Below are positions 41,270-50,839 of a stretch of 64,000 nucleotides of DNA, one piece after another; position 1 is the stretch's first letter, and each line of letters begins with the position of its first letter. Location of the stretch: NCBI GenBank assembly GCA_958299035.1, contig CATQJL010000112.1, positions 52,752,463 through 52,816,462 on the forward strand, read 5' to 3'. The notes under the pieces are model-generated. The model saw only the letters and a program-made list of their open reading frames with translations, was not told where the DNA came from and did no database searches. The position numbers and the translations under genes were made by a program. This stretch comes from Cylicocyclus nassatus. Lineage: Eukaryota > Nematoda > Chromadorea > Rhabditida > Strongylidae.

Positions 41270-41515
41270 TCTACAGAACCTGTCAAACGCAGTGTCGCTT
41301 GCACCAGCATCTCCACTCCCGCGCTGGACTCTGCGTCTCCCCGAAACATGCTCTTCCATCACTTTCAATCGATTGAAGCTCCGCCTTTCCCATGCTCGCC
41401 CTGGGAAAGTGATCAGAGAACATGTTCGCGGGAGAGGCGCAAAGTTTAGCGCGGGGGTGAAGATGCTGATGCAAGCGACAATGCGTTTGATAAGCCCTGT
41501 ATCCGGACTGCAGAG
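41270..41515. mobile_element. TA-flanked palindromic MITE, copy 1
   Basis: Shares CGCTTGCACCAGCATCTCCA, TGGACTCTGCGTCTC, TCGATTG and GATAAGCCCT with 53179-53400. Each copy is an inverted repeat in itself. Confidence 0.65.
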
Positions 41516-41750
41516 CCAGTCGCTCTTCGGCACTTTTTACGTTCGAGGAGGTAGTTATTCCTCGTAAAGCTGCAAAGCACAGTCTTGGACTTTGCTTACC
41601 CACGGGAACTCAGAACAATGAATATTTCAGAGTCGCCGCTGCCGAGCCGCTGCCTTTAAGCCTCAGAATTGATTATAGAGCACGCTCGCAGGAGAGATGC
41701 AAAGCGAAAGCCCCAGCCAACGCCATTCCCGATGATACAGAGGCTAAAGT

Positions 41751-41937
41751 CGAGCACGAAATCGCCCATGTAGTTATAGGCTGAACCTCCGCGAGCGTGG
41801 CGCGCGCGGCTGCCGACGGCGTGAGTTATCAAGCGCCAATGTTAAATCCAGCCCGTAGGCCACTGATCTAGTCGCGCGCAAAATACGCTCGCGGATGTTG
41901 AGCCTACAGCAAATGGACGATTTCGTGCAGTCGAATT
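41751..41937. repeat. Palindromic element, ~45-bp arms
   Basis: GTCGAGCACGAAATCGCCCA at the left is mirrored near 41920 (GGACGATTTCGTGCAGTC), with inner CCTCCGCGAGCG/CGCTCGCGGATG. Confidence 0.6.
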
Positions 41938-42101
41938 CAGTTAAGAAATGTCTGCTCTAAAATTCCAGCACGGGAACGCCAAATTAGGGCGTATGTGCAA
42001 TGACAAATCGCATTATTAAAATGACTGCGGTTCATGTGACTGCTTTTCAATTTTGGCACTTTGGTACATGATTTATCTCAATTGGAGATTTTTGCTTGCA
42101 G

Positions 42102-42194
42102 CCAAGAGCCGTTGTTGGGACGTCTATTGACTGCATACTAAGTGGTGGATACGGGCTCATCGCAGGTGATCCCTGGATCTATGACTTTTTACGG
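42102..42194 (+). CDS. Isolated putative exon, possible TM7-like DPWIY segment
   Basis: Flanked by TTTTTGCTTGCAG and GTAAGG, the 31-codon frame PRAVVGTSIDCILSGGYGLI + AGDPWIYDFLR is open. 'DPWIY.FLR' recalls the end of TM7 in rhodopsin-type receptors, but the rest is not hydrophobic enough to be sure. No neighbouring exon was recognised. It could be a relic of a host gene or chance. Confidence 0.25.
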
Positions 42195-42454
42195 GTAAGG
42201 TATCAGTTCCTACCAGTTGTGCAAGGAGTCAGGCAGGCAAGAGGATCAGCCAAGATTGTTTATTCTCGTGGTGCGACTGAGTTCACTTTGTCAATGAGAT
42301 TTAAGTGAGATTGACCCATGGGTGGAGGACTATATATACTATATTCATTTGTTTTACTTAGAATGTCGCGGACAACAAGTTCATAGACGATAACAGCAGT
42401 GAAGCATTTCTTCACTGACAGACCGTCAAAGTAAACAACTTCGGTCGAGTGGAG

Positions 42455-42582
42455 GACTATATGTCGCCGAATTTGGAGGGGTCCCACGCGGATTTCTTGC
42501 AGGAACGCATCTCCGCGCATATGCAAGGCTGCGTATTTGTACTGACCGCGAGGGACCGCCCCTTTTCGGCGACATATAGTCG
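42455..42582. mobile_element. Short palindromic MITE
   Basis: GACTATATGTCGCCGAA at the left is mirrored by TTCGGCGACATATAGTC at the right, with GGAGGGGTCCC/GGGACCGCCCC next to them. Confidence 0.65.
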
Positions 42583-42654
42583 TCTACCCATCGATCCACA
42601 TCGCCAACGTGTGCAAGAGAGATTTGTGGGAGCGGTTCATGTGAAGTGTGCATG

Positions 42655-43452
42655 GTCATACAGTCGAATCATTTCGTATGACCATGTGTGACATTGCACG
42701 CACTCTCCACCTTTGGCGTTCCTATCCTAGATTCTTGGAGGAGGCAACCTTTCATGAGGTGTTTTCAGAGTGTTTTCAACGTTTTCTTTCCATTTTATAT
42801 ACAACTAGCTGGCTTACCCGGCTCCGCCGTATGTTCCGAATAGAAAATTCCATTTCTGAACCGATCAGGACCAAAGTTGGCACACATGCACTACGGGCTC
42901 CGGCGGGTGTCATAGGCTACTTTTCGTCATCAATCGATATCGATTTTATCGATTTTTTGCAAAATTTGAGCTACGGGGCTGGGAGTTTTCACAGGGGGGT
43001 AATCGAGCACGGGGGTGATCAGCATGCTCGATTACCCCCCTGTGCCAACTCCCAGCCCCGTAGCTCAAATTTTGCAAAAAATCGATAAAATCGATATCGA
43101 CCGACAACGAAAAGTAGCCTATGACACCCGCCGGAGCCCGTAGTGCATGTGTGCCAACTTTGGTCCTGATCGGTTCAGAAATGGAATTTTCTGTTCGGAA
43201 CATACGTATGGACAGACATACAGACAGACATACAGACATACAGACAGACATACAGACATACAGACATACAGACAGACAGACAGACAAACAGACATTCAGC
43301 TTTATATATAAGATTCACTCACAGTGATGTAAGCGATAGCAATCCGTCGTCTCCTGCGTTTTGCAAAAGCAAATCCTGGATGAGGACGCCAAAGATGAGC
43401 GGTCTGTGCGGGTGCACACATGATCATATGAGATGATTCGACTGTAGCTACT
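42655..43452. mobile_element. Fold-back element hosting Helitron copy 3
   Basis: Outer arms 42655-42760 (ACAGTCGAATCATTTCGTAT, then CATGTGTG) and 43345-43452 (their complement) frame the Helitron. The same fold-back without a Helitron is at 47588-47880. Confidence 0.65.
42805..43313 (-). mobile_element. Non-autonomous Helitron, copy 3 (509 bp)
   Basis: On the minus strand it starts TCTTATATATAAAGCTGAAT after an A (43314 complement), continues with a GTCT/GTAT microsatellite, and ends GGCGGAGCCGGGTAAGCCAG + CTAG before T. The palindromic body is like copy 1. Confidence 0.8.
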
Positions 43453-43849
43453 ATAGGTTTACCTGAGTCTGGTGATCTGAAATCGCCGTTACACTCGTAT
43501 CCAATAACCAATCAGTATTCGCTGTACTGCGCGCGGTTCAGCAGTTTGGACTCGATTTATCCACTTCGGATCCAATCTATGCCAAGATCTGTTCCACATC
43601 CGGTGGATGCAATCTGAACTATAATACATTGTAGATGTTTTAACACATGCAACCTTTGGCAAAGAAAATCGGCATTCACCCGGTACAGACGATTACTTGA
43701 TAATCTTGATTACGTGCTTTATAGTCAAATTATAGTTTCTCATAACATTTATTGTGAGGTATGCTCTGAGAGGAAAAATATAAGCAGATGCAGTGTGAGT
43801 GAGCCCATAACAAGTGTGGATAAAAAGCTTCGCATTTGAAAGCGGTATT

Positions 43850-43980
43850 TTCAGGACCAAAAAGATAGCAATACGTGGAGCTGGAGTATCGGTAAATAAG
43901 CATCAGCATCGGCCTACCTGCCCTGCGAAGCTCCTGAACGCTGAAGTTACTCTTTTAGACTATTGTCGAATAAATCATAT
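43850..43980 (+). pseudogene. D-amino-acid oxidase-like FAD-binding fragment
   Basis: TKKIAIRGAGVS at 43858 has the hhhxGxGxxG look of an N-terminal Rossmann FAD-binding strand and turn. AKLLNAEVTLLDYC at 43928 matches the following '..NAEVTLL' strand that closes the ADP-binding unit in D-amino-acid/D-aspartate oxidases. Between them the expected IGL.AL helix is present only in another frame (ATCGGCCTACCTGCCCTG), so a pair of indels is likely. The enzyme would oxidatively deaminate D-amino acids. Nothing further of the ~330-residue protein follows. Rossmann motifs are short, so the exact family is tentative. Confidence 0.4.
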
Positions 43981-43999
43981 CTTATGTGGCCCTAATTGT

Positions 44000-44600
44000 T
44001 AACCTGTAGTTGTCAAATAAATTAAAGAATGAATATTCCTCGTTGTAGGACTTGAAGTAATAACACATATTGCAATAATATGGACACAAAGTGGCAATGA
44101 ATTCCGGAAAAAGTTATATCAACGCAGAAATAATAGAATATGGAACAAATAAAGCAATCTGCTTTTGTTCTGCGCTGTGAGTGTATCGCTGCCGTGCCAC
44201 TTTCGTTCAAGACGGGGAGATTTTTCCTCTATTCGCTCATACTTATGTACAAATTCCATAGTTCATATACACGCTTACAAATTTCTTGAATTTCCAACAT
44301 GAATCACAAGTCAGGCTTATTGTGAGGTTAATTTGCTCAGTCCGAAACGATGGCGATGCGCGCCGATCTCGTCTGATTCAGGGGACATCGCGTGATTTTT
44401 GCATAAATATGAGAGTTTGGATTCTATGTAAGGCCTCATTGTGGCTTATGGTAGCGTATGTAATTCCGTACTGTTTTTCCTACGCAACTGTCACATAATA
44501 AACATTGAAGATTTGCTCAAACAGCAAATGACGAGGGTCGAGCAAGAGTGGCAGTTTACCATCAGATAGGACCCCTTCACCTAAGTTTCGTCTCGATAAT
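44000..44600. other. No convincing gene
   Basis: A 29-residue hydrophobic frame at 44409-44498 (MRVWILCKASLWLMVAYVIP) could be a signal peptide or nothing; no second exon was identified. Confidence 0.3.
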
Positions 44601-44617
44601 GAATGTGCCTGCAAGGG

Positions 44618-44700
44618 AAGGGGACGGGGTCAGAGGTGGGGAGGGGGGGGGGGGAGGGGTCGTAATCCAACATGATCTCAGGGGGAGGGGGGTTGTATTC
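44618..44700. repeat. G-rich tract with potential G-quadruplex
   Basis: Contains GGGGAGGGGGGGGGGGGAGG followed by GGTCGTAA, and a second G-rich block at 44683. The G-run + GTCGTA pairing recalls the 19.4-20.9 kb fold-back. Confidence 0.6.
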
Positions 44701-44997
44701 AGCAGGCCTGTGCCTGACCTCTTGCTCAACCCTGGTCTTAAGCAAGCTTATTCTTTTTCTGCATGCCTTTTTTTGCGTAGACATAGATCAAGGAGGGTTC
44801 GCGAACATGTTGGCTTATCATGTCATGCTTCGACTTCTTGAGAGTCGACCTCCTCTTTCGAACGTAGTGTGACTACAAACCTTGAGGAAGGTCGAAATCT
44901 GGTTACGTTTTCATCACGCTGAGATGACTGGAGAAGTAATGAGGAGGTAAGACAATATGGAGAACATGAGTACAAGCTTTACCAATATCTCGCTCAT

Positions 44998-45966
44998 TGG
45001 CGCTATTCGGCTATCCGGGCACCAAAATTTTTTTGTCATGGATTTCGCTCAAACTTGGCCCATGGGGGTTATCTGACATGCTGATCACGAATATCACCTT
45101 TCTCCATAGGAAAACGTCTCCCTGCAGGGTTACGGTAGGCACACGGTAGAGGGTCAAAAGCATAGATTTGGATGAAACTTGGCCCAGGGGGGTTATTCGG
45201 CCCACTGATGCCGAATATCACATTTTTGTGCCGTAGCGTCATTTTATCGGGTTACGGTGGGTATACGGTAGGAGGTCAAAATCTCAAAATCCGCTGTAAC
45301 TTCGCACAGAGGGTTATTCCACATGCTGATCAGAAATGTCACACTTTCTCTGTATAAAAACGCCTCCCTGCATGTTTACGGTAGATTTACGGTAGGGGAC
45401 AAAACCACAAATCGGCAAATGCATCTTTACTCTGTGCTTTGCTTAGGCAAAAGCCGCAGCAGGGTGTGAAGCGCGCTGCGGTGGTCGTGTGTGCAAAGCT
45501 TCACGATCGTCCGAATCGCCGTACACCCTTTCCAGGCAGTACTATGTTTTACAATAGTTACCGTGTAGCAACCGCAACCCAAGAAAATGATGCTATGGTT
45601 CAGAACCAATATGATATTTGGTATCAGCGGGCCGAATAACCCCTCTGGGCCAAGTTTTGGGCAAATCCGTGATTTTGACCCTTTACCGTAAGTCCTACCG
45701 TAACTCCACCGGATGGCGCTGTCGCGCGAAACAAACATCACATTCGTGTTCAGCATGCCAAATAACCTCTCTAGACGGAGTTTCGGGCAAATCCGCGATT
45801 TTGACCCTCTCCCGTATACCCTACCTACCGTAACCCTGCAGGGAGGCGTTTTCCTACGGATAAAAGATAATATTCGTGATCAGCATGCCGGATAAACCCC
45901 CTGGACCAAGTTTGAGCGAAATCCATGACAAAAAAGTTTTGGGGCCCGGATAGCCGAATAGCGCCC
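44998..45966. mobile_element. 970-bp fold-back element, ~430-bp arms with internal tandem units
   Basis: GGCGCTATTCGGCTATCCGG at the left end is mirrored at 45943-45966. Each arm contains ~130-bp units with the recurring sequence A[AC]CTTGG[CG]CC..GGGG.TTAT and TTACGGTAG. There are three units in the left arm and two to three in the right arm. Confidence 0.75.
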
Positions 45967-46074
45967 GCTCATTTTAGTAACCTTCTAAGTCATTGTCAGC
46001 AAGCAAAATTTGGCTTAGCTTGTCAAAACAACATCTTAATTCAATTTCTGTATATGTAGTACTCAGACAATCAC

Positions 46075-46330
46075 AGGCTCTCAGCCGGCGGCCACAAAGC
46101 CACCGCGAAAACCCACCAAAAGCGCGGTGGCCTCATCGCGGCCACTTTCGCTTTTCGCTGAAGCCCTCATAGCAGTCCGCCCGCTGCCAGCTTTAGCCTC
46201 CCGCTCATTGCCATATTTGTAGCCCGCTCGCTTCTACAGTTCTCAGCGGGAAGCGGCAGGGAGGCGATAAGGCCACGGCGCTTTTGGTGGGTTTTCGCGG
46301 TGGCTTTGTGGCTGCCGTCTAAAAATCTTG
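46075..46330. mobile_element. Palindromic element, GGCTCTCAGCCGGCGGC end
   Basis: GCGGCCACAAAGCCACCGCG + AAAACCCACC at the left is mirrored by GGTGGGTTTTCGCGGTGGCT + TTGTGGC. The end ACTCAGACAATCACAGGCTC also terminates both 404-bp repeats at 49.35 and 49.75 kb. Confidence 0.7.
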
Positions 46331-46640
46331 TCTGTGTAGCTTCTTGTTATGCTCGGACTACAACGTTGTAACTTCAATTACATTATAACGATGACAAGTA
46401 ACAATGAAGAACATAACCATCTGGAGATATGACCACATGGAGAAATAGATATGGCCCCAGATGGTTATGTTCTTCATTGTTACTTGCCATCGTTATAATG
46501 AATTAATTGAAGTTACAACGTTGTAGTCCAGCATAACAAGAAGTTACACAGACAAGATTTTCAGCCGGCAGCCACAAAGCCACCGCGAAAACCCGCCAAA
46601 AGCTCCGTGCCTTATCGCCTCACTGCCGCTTCCCGCTTTC
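46320..46640. repeat. Large perfect-like inverted repeat, ~105-bp arms
   Basis: GTCTGTGTAGCTTCTTGTTA at 46329 is mirrored at 46540, and ATAACCATCTGG lies at the centre. A second partial copy of the CCACAAAGCCACCGCGAAAA block follows at 46570. Confidence 0.7.
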
Positions 46641-47001
46641 CTAAAAGATAGGAAGTGTCCGTAGCCCAAAAGCTTAGAGGTTAGCTTAGATGGTATACTA
46701 CGACTATGTACGGCCACGTTTGTAAACTCTAAATAAAGGTTATAACTAATGAAATGGCAAGTAACAGTTAAGTGGATGAGTACGCAAGTACGCAGTGATA
46801 CACACGAACAGAAAATATGCTGATAATAGACCTTGAGGGTACAAACATTGATAAAACGATCCATATGGGGAGCGGCGACAAAGCAATACACATTCCACCG
46901 CGATAAATATATTCACAAACATGAGTAGGAACTGCCAGTGTTAGCGCGCAATGCAAGGGTTTCTCATGCGAATCAACAATCCATTCGCGCCTGAGTATCG
47001 T

Positions 47002-47142
47002 TCAGGCAACTGTCAGTTCTGATCCAAACCCATTTTCCTTATGTTGTGCAACACTTCCTCTGGAATTATGTGCGTCTTCTTCGTTGACTGCGGCGTCTAA
47101 GAGAAGCTGTAATTGACTACGATTACAAACATCATGAAATGC
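47002..47142 (-). CDS. Orphan terminal exon, unknown protein
   Basis: The acceptor CTCTCTTTTGCAG is followed by 47 codons (counted from 47142) and TGA. It reads AFHDVCNRSQLQLLLDAAVN, then an acidic/His stretch and GFGSELTVA. The polypyrimidine acceptor and balanced composition make it more gene-like than its neighbours. I do not recognise the protein. No upstream exon was found before the MITE at 47.34 kb. Confidence 0.35.
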   Translation of the reverse strand, partial: AFHDVCNRSQLQLLLDAAVNEEDAHNSRGSVAQHKENGFGSELTVA

Positions 47143-47340
47143 CTGCAAAAGAGAGAGTAATTGGAAATATATATATACATCAAAGACAGACATTAGACGG
47201 AGAGAAACGCAAGACAAATATGGTACAGCAATTTGGAAGTATGAAAAGCCCTAATTTCATTTCCAGGAGGTAGGGAGACTTTATCAAGCCTTGACGATAA
47301 AAAGAGACAGAAACTAGTTCCACATCACAGCTGTAAATAA

Positions 47341-47520
47341 CTATCGTCGATTCGTTGACTGCGCGGACTGGACATAACCGCGGAGCACGCGCCGCGAGGT
47401 AAAACGCTTGCTCTAATACAAGATCGCCATTGTTCGTGCTCTCGCAACATGTTAACCGCGCCGCATGTGGTCCGCAGCGCTTCAGCAGTCCGTGCGGTCA
47501 ACGAATTGACGATAGCTGCG
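47341..47520. mobile_element. MITE with 'CGTTGACC...GGACTG' termini, copy 3
   Basis: CTATCGTCGATTCGTTGACT and GCGCGGACTGG at the left, mirrored by CAGTCCGTGCGGTCAACGAA + TTGACGATAG. The best preserved of three copies. Confidence 0.75.
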
Positions 47521-47587
47521 TTGACGAACGACTGCGTGCCAAACAATTTTCCGTAAAACTGTAAACCATTTATGTGCTGAAATGAAT

Positions 47588-47880
47588 TGACTGTACAAGT
47601 ACAGTCAATTCATTTCATATGATCATGTGTGCACCCGCACACACCGTCCATCTTTGGCGTCCCCATCTCGGATTTGCGATCGCAAAAACGCGAGAGAGTG
47701 AGCAATTGCTATCGCTTACATCATTTAGAGATAAATAGTACCTAAAAAGAAAAGAATACAGCGAGAAAACATCAGAATCACTTACGGAAGGGTTGCGCAC
47801 TCCAAGAATCCAGGATGGGTACGCCAAAGATGGACGGTGTGTGCAATGGCACACATGATCATATGAAATGAACCGACGGT
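47588..47880. mobile_element. Fold-back element, empty form of the 42.66-kb one
   Basis: CAATTCATTTCATATGATCA and TGTGTGCACC at the left, mirrored at 47850-47880. A ~110-bp unrelated loop contains GTAAGTGATTCT. Confidence 0.65.
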
Positions 47881-47889
47881 ACATCATTG

Positions 47890-48590
47890 AAAAGGTGCGC
47901 ACTGTGTTTCGATGAATGCACTTGGCTTCGAAATGAGAATTTTACTTTTTGAAAAGGCCGATCGGTAAAAACACGTGCGACGAAAACAACTTACACTGTG
48001 TGTGGCACTCAGACTAAACCTCAAATCAATGCTTCCTCACTCAATGAATTTTGCGTACAACACGCTGGCGTGGAGTGAGCCGTGATGGTCGTTCGTAAAA
48101 GGTCATGTTTTCGCGTGTAATCCGCTGAGGCTGAGAGTTTTTCCTCGAAAAAATTATAAACACAGGATTGAAGAAGCAAAGCATAGCGACGCCCTCTAAT
48201 CAATAAGCACTTCGAAAATGGACGCATGCGAAACGCAATGATGCAGATCTTTGAGCGCAAAGAGAGCACGCTTGTAGTCGAATGATGTGACAGCGGCGAA
48301 AATGTTGAGAGAAAGACTTCGACTTTTATGTTTACATTCGTAAAATGAGTGAATAGATGGTTTTTTACGGTTTTCGAGAGAGTTTGAAAAAGAGTTTTTA
48401 TTACATTGTGCAGTGGATGTTTTGATTCAAAAACAAACGGGGCTTTCATTAAGCACTTCTTCCGGTTGGATAGACAGTCAAACATAGAGAACAAAAGAAA
48501 ACTGATATAAAAAGAATCGTTAACTCAATTCAAAAATCTTCAAATAGCGGGGAAACACGACGAGTCCCGAAGCAAACGCTCTTCCAAATA
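47890..48590. other. No gene assigned; long minus-strand frame present
   Basis: A 157-residue open frame (48494-48021, minus) has no recognisable motif, an odd Ser/Leu/His-rich composition and no splice context. Reported for completeness only. Confidence 0.2.
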
Positions 48591-48598
48591 GCGCCTAT

Positions 48599-48800
48599 GG
48601 CCCCGGGCAGACTTCACGCGATTTGATCGTCGCGACTGAATCGCGAGGAGACAACTGTTACAGCATCATTCCATGCAGATCAGCTTGCATTCGGTTGTGA
48701 TACTTATCCAGACCGAAATTTTTGAATGTGAAATGAAAATGAATGGAAATCTTGGCGATTTGGCCGCGACGATTAAGTCGCGTGAAGTTTGACCGGGGCC
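48599..48800. mobile_element. 202-bp MITE, GGCCCCGG...CCGGGGCC family, copy 2
   Basis: GGCCCCGGGCAGACTTCACG at the left, mirrored by CGTGAAGTTTGACCGGGGCC at the right. The interior is the reverse complement of copy 1 (15595-15797). Confidence 0.8.
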
Positions 48801-48951
48801 TATAGGTACTGGTTCACTAGTACTTGAAATGAAGCACTGAATGATAACGAAAATGAAAACAAAGAAAAGCAAAGATGAAAACAAAGATTAGGCAACAAGA
48901 AATGAAAAAATGACGCGAGCCCACGCTGCCAATCTCGTTTGCCTGCACATC

Positions 48952-49759
48952 TAACTTTTCTGGTGCGATCAACAATGTCTCGAGCGGGCAACGATATGGC
49001 ATCCAGTTGGCAGCCACAATACGGCGTTATGAATCAAGGCTGCCTGCTCATAGCATTGATGCGGCCCGCTGACAGAAATCTTGTATTCGCAGCCCCATCG
49101 TTTCACGGTCGCTGCCAGCTTAACGGAGTCGCTGCCTCATCGTCGCCTTTTGGCTGCTTTTGTAGGAATGAGTGCGCTCTGCAGCTATTTTCTGACTCAT
49201 GGAAGATTATAGCTGCCCGCTGGTAGCCCGTCGCTGCCCGCTCACCGCCGTTCCTACGATGTCGTCGCCCGCTCACTGCCACTTTTGCAGTATCGCCGCC
49301 CGCTCAGTGAAACTGCCCTTTATCGCCGCCGGCTGAGAGCCTGTGATTGTCTGAGTAACTTTTCTGGTGCGATCAACAATGTCTCGAGCGGGCAACGATA
49401 TGGCATCCAGTTGGCAGCCACAATACGGCGTTATGAATCAAGGCTGCCTGCTCATAGCATTGATGCGGCCCGCTGACAGAAATCTTGTATTCGCAGCCCC
49501 ATCGTTTCACGGTCGCTGCCAGCTTAACGGAGTCGCTGCCTCATCGTCGCCTTTTGGCTGTTTTTGTAGGAATGAGTGCGCTCTGCAGCTATTTTCTGAC
49601 TCATGGAAGATTATAGCTGCCCGCTGGTAGCCCGTCGCTGCCCGCTCACCGCCATTCCTACGATGTCGTCGGCCGCTCACTGCCACTTTTGCAGTATCGC
49701 CGCCCGCTCAGTGAAACTGCCCTTTATCGCCGCCGGCTGAGAGCCTGTGATTGTCTGAG
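48952..49759. repeat. Tandem duplication, 2 x 404 bp
   Basis: TAACTTTTCTGGTGCGATCA starts at 48952 and again at 49356. The copies differ at only a few bases (e.g. GCTGCTTTTGTAGG vs GCTGTTTTTGTAGG). Each ends GGCTGAGAGCCTGTGATTGT + CTGAGTA, the terminus also found inverted at 46068. The two parallel 87-residue frames are by-products. Confidence 0.9.
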
Positions 49760-50615
49760 TAGTGGTTTGAGGCAGTGGAAGAACTGCGCTGCCTGATTGT
49801 ACAAACGTAAGCTATTTATTGGCAATAACACGCATGCCAAAACCGCTGGATATTTGGTATTCTCACCATGTTAGACTTCCATTTGAATCACACTTCTATA
49901 AAGCAATAGGATTTCAACTGCAGACCACTGTGTTGCTTATGAGCGGGGCTGGGACCTCCACACGCTCAATGCTAATAATGTATTTTGGGTGAAAATGCTG
50001 CAGAAATGCTCAGTCACCTCTAAATTATACATCTCATGGTCAATCGATCTCCTGATCATATGTTGTTTCTCTCAAAGATGTCACAATCTTTTCAACCGAA
50101 ACTTTAATTGTAGTACTTAGTGAGTTGTTAGCACAAATCGTACCACATAAAATACTTTGCAAACAATTTCAACTTCAAGACTTTCATCTCTTCTTTCTTT
50201 TGTGACGAGCAATGAACGCTGGAGAGTTTTGCATCTACTGCAACTGACCATATTGCGCTGATTTTCGTTTTCCTTGCTCATCTGTTAGTACGAGCTATCA
50301 TCGACAAAGATGCACAAGAAGTGCTAAAATCATCTGCAACTAATTACGCAAGTCATAATGCCAATTGCAACTTTGCAACAGAGACGCAAAACATCCAGAC
50401 TACAAGTTCTTTATAGAAAAGGGATTAACCAAATCCTACCAGCCTTGGTACTTATGCAAAGATTGGCGAGAATCAGTTATACCACAACAACAACCTGATT
50501 GAAAAACGAAGACCTTGCTGAACATATAGAGTTTCCCTGACCACTTGTCTAGGTAACTCACGACGAGTCAACAACCTACAATTTTTTTATACGCCTTTAC
50601 AAGCTGTAAGGCTTG
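49760..50615. other. No gene seen
   Basis: AT-rich; no repeat, inverted repeat or domain-bearing frame was recognised. Confidence 0.45.
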
Positions 50616-50622
50616 ATACATA

Positions 50623-50833
50623 CAGGGCCTTTTCAACCTGAGAGTCGCAAGTTTCGCTTGCGGCGCGGCCGCTCCAACGCGGCCGCCTCGCTCAGGCCGC
50701 GCGCGGCGTTTGCTGCGTATCGCCCGGATTTCGCCAAGCTTCAGTCGACGCGCAGCCAGCGCCACGAACGCTGCGCGGACCTAAGCGTGGCGTCCTAGCG
50801 GGGCGGGTGGGACACTCAGGTTGTAAAGCCCTG
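50623..50833. mobile_element. GC-rich TA-flanked MITE (211 bp)
   Basis: CAGGGCCTTTTCAACCTGAG at the left, mirrored by CTCAGGTTGTAAAGCCCTG at the right, TA on both sides. The interior is far more GC-rich than its surroundings, with two GCGGCCGC sites. Confidence 0.75.
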
Positions 50834-50839
50834 TACCTC

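Noticed and set aside
41138..41603. Several overlapping 64-133-residue frames on both strands
   Set aside because: They fall in a GC-rich palindromic MITE where stop codons are scarce on both strands.
43210..43300. GACA/GTCT microsatellite as a stand-alone feature, and the ORFs rich in SVCLSVCL
   Set aside because: It is the conserved 5' internal part of each Helitron copy, not an independent locus or gene.
48021..48494. 157-residue minus-strand frame
   Set aside because: Ser/Leu/His-rich without any motif, splice context or repeat support; length alone is not convincing in this composition.
48939..49630. Two nearly identical 87-95-residue frames
   Set aside because: They are the same frame in the two 404-bp tandem copies of a transposon-like sequence; no domain, and start/stop positions are incidental.
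50623..50833. GC-rich island as a CpG promoter or as a hAT element
   Set aside because: It is bounded by inverted termini with TA on both sides, so it fits a Tc1/mariner-type MITE; 8-bp flanks do not match, arguing against hAT.
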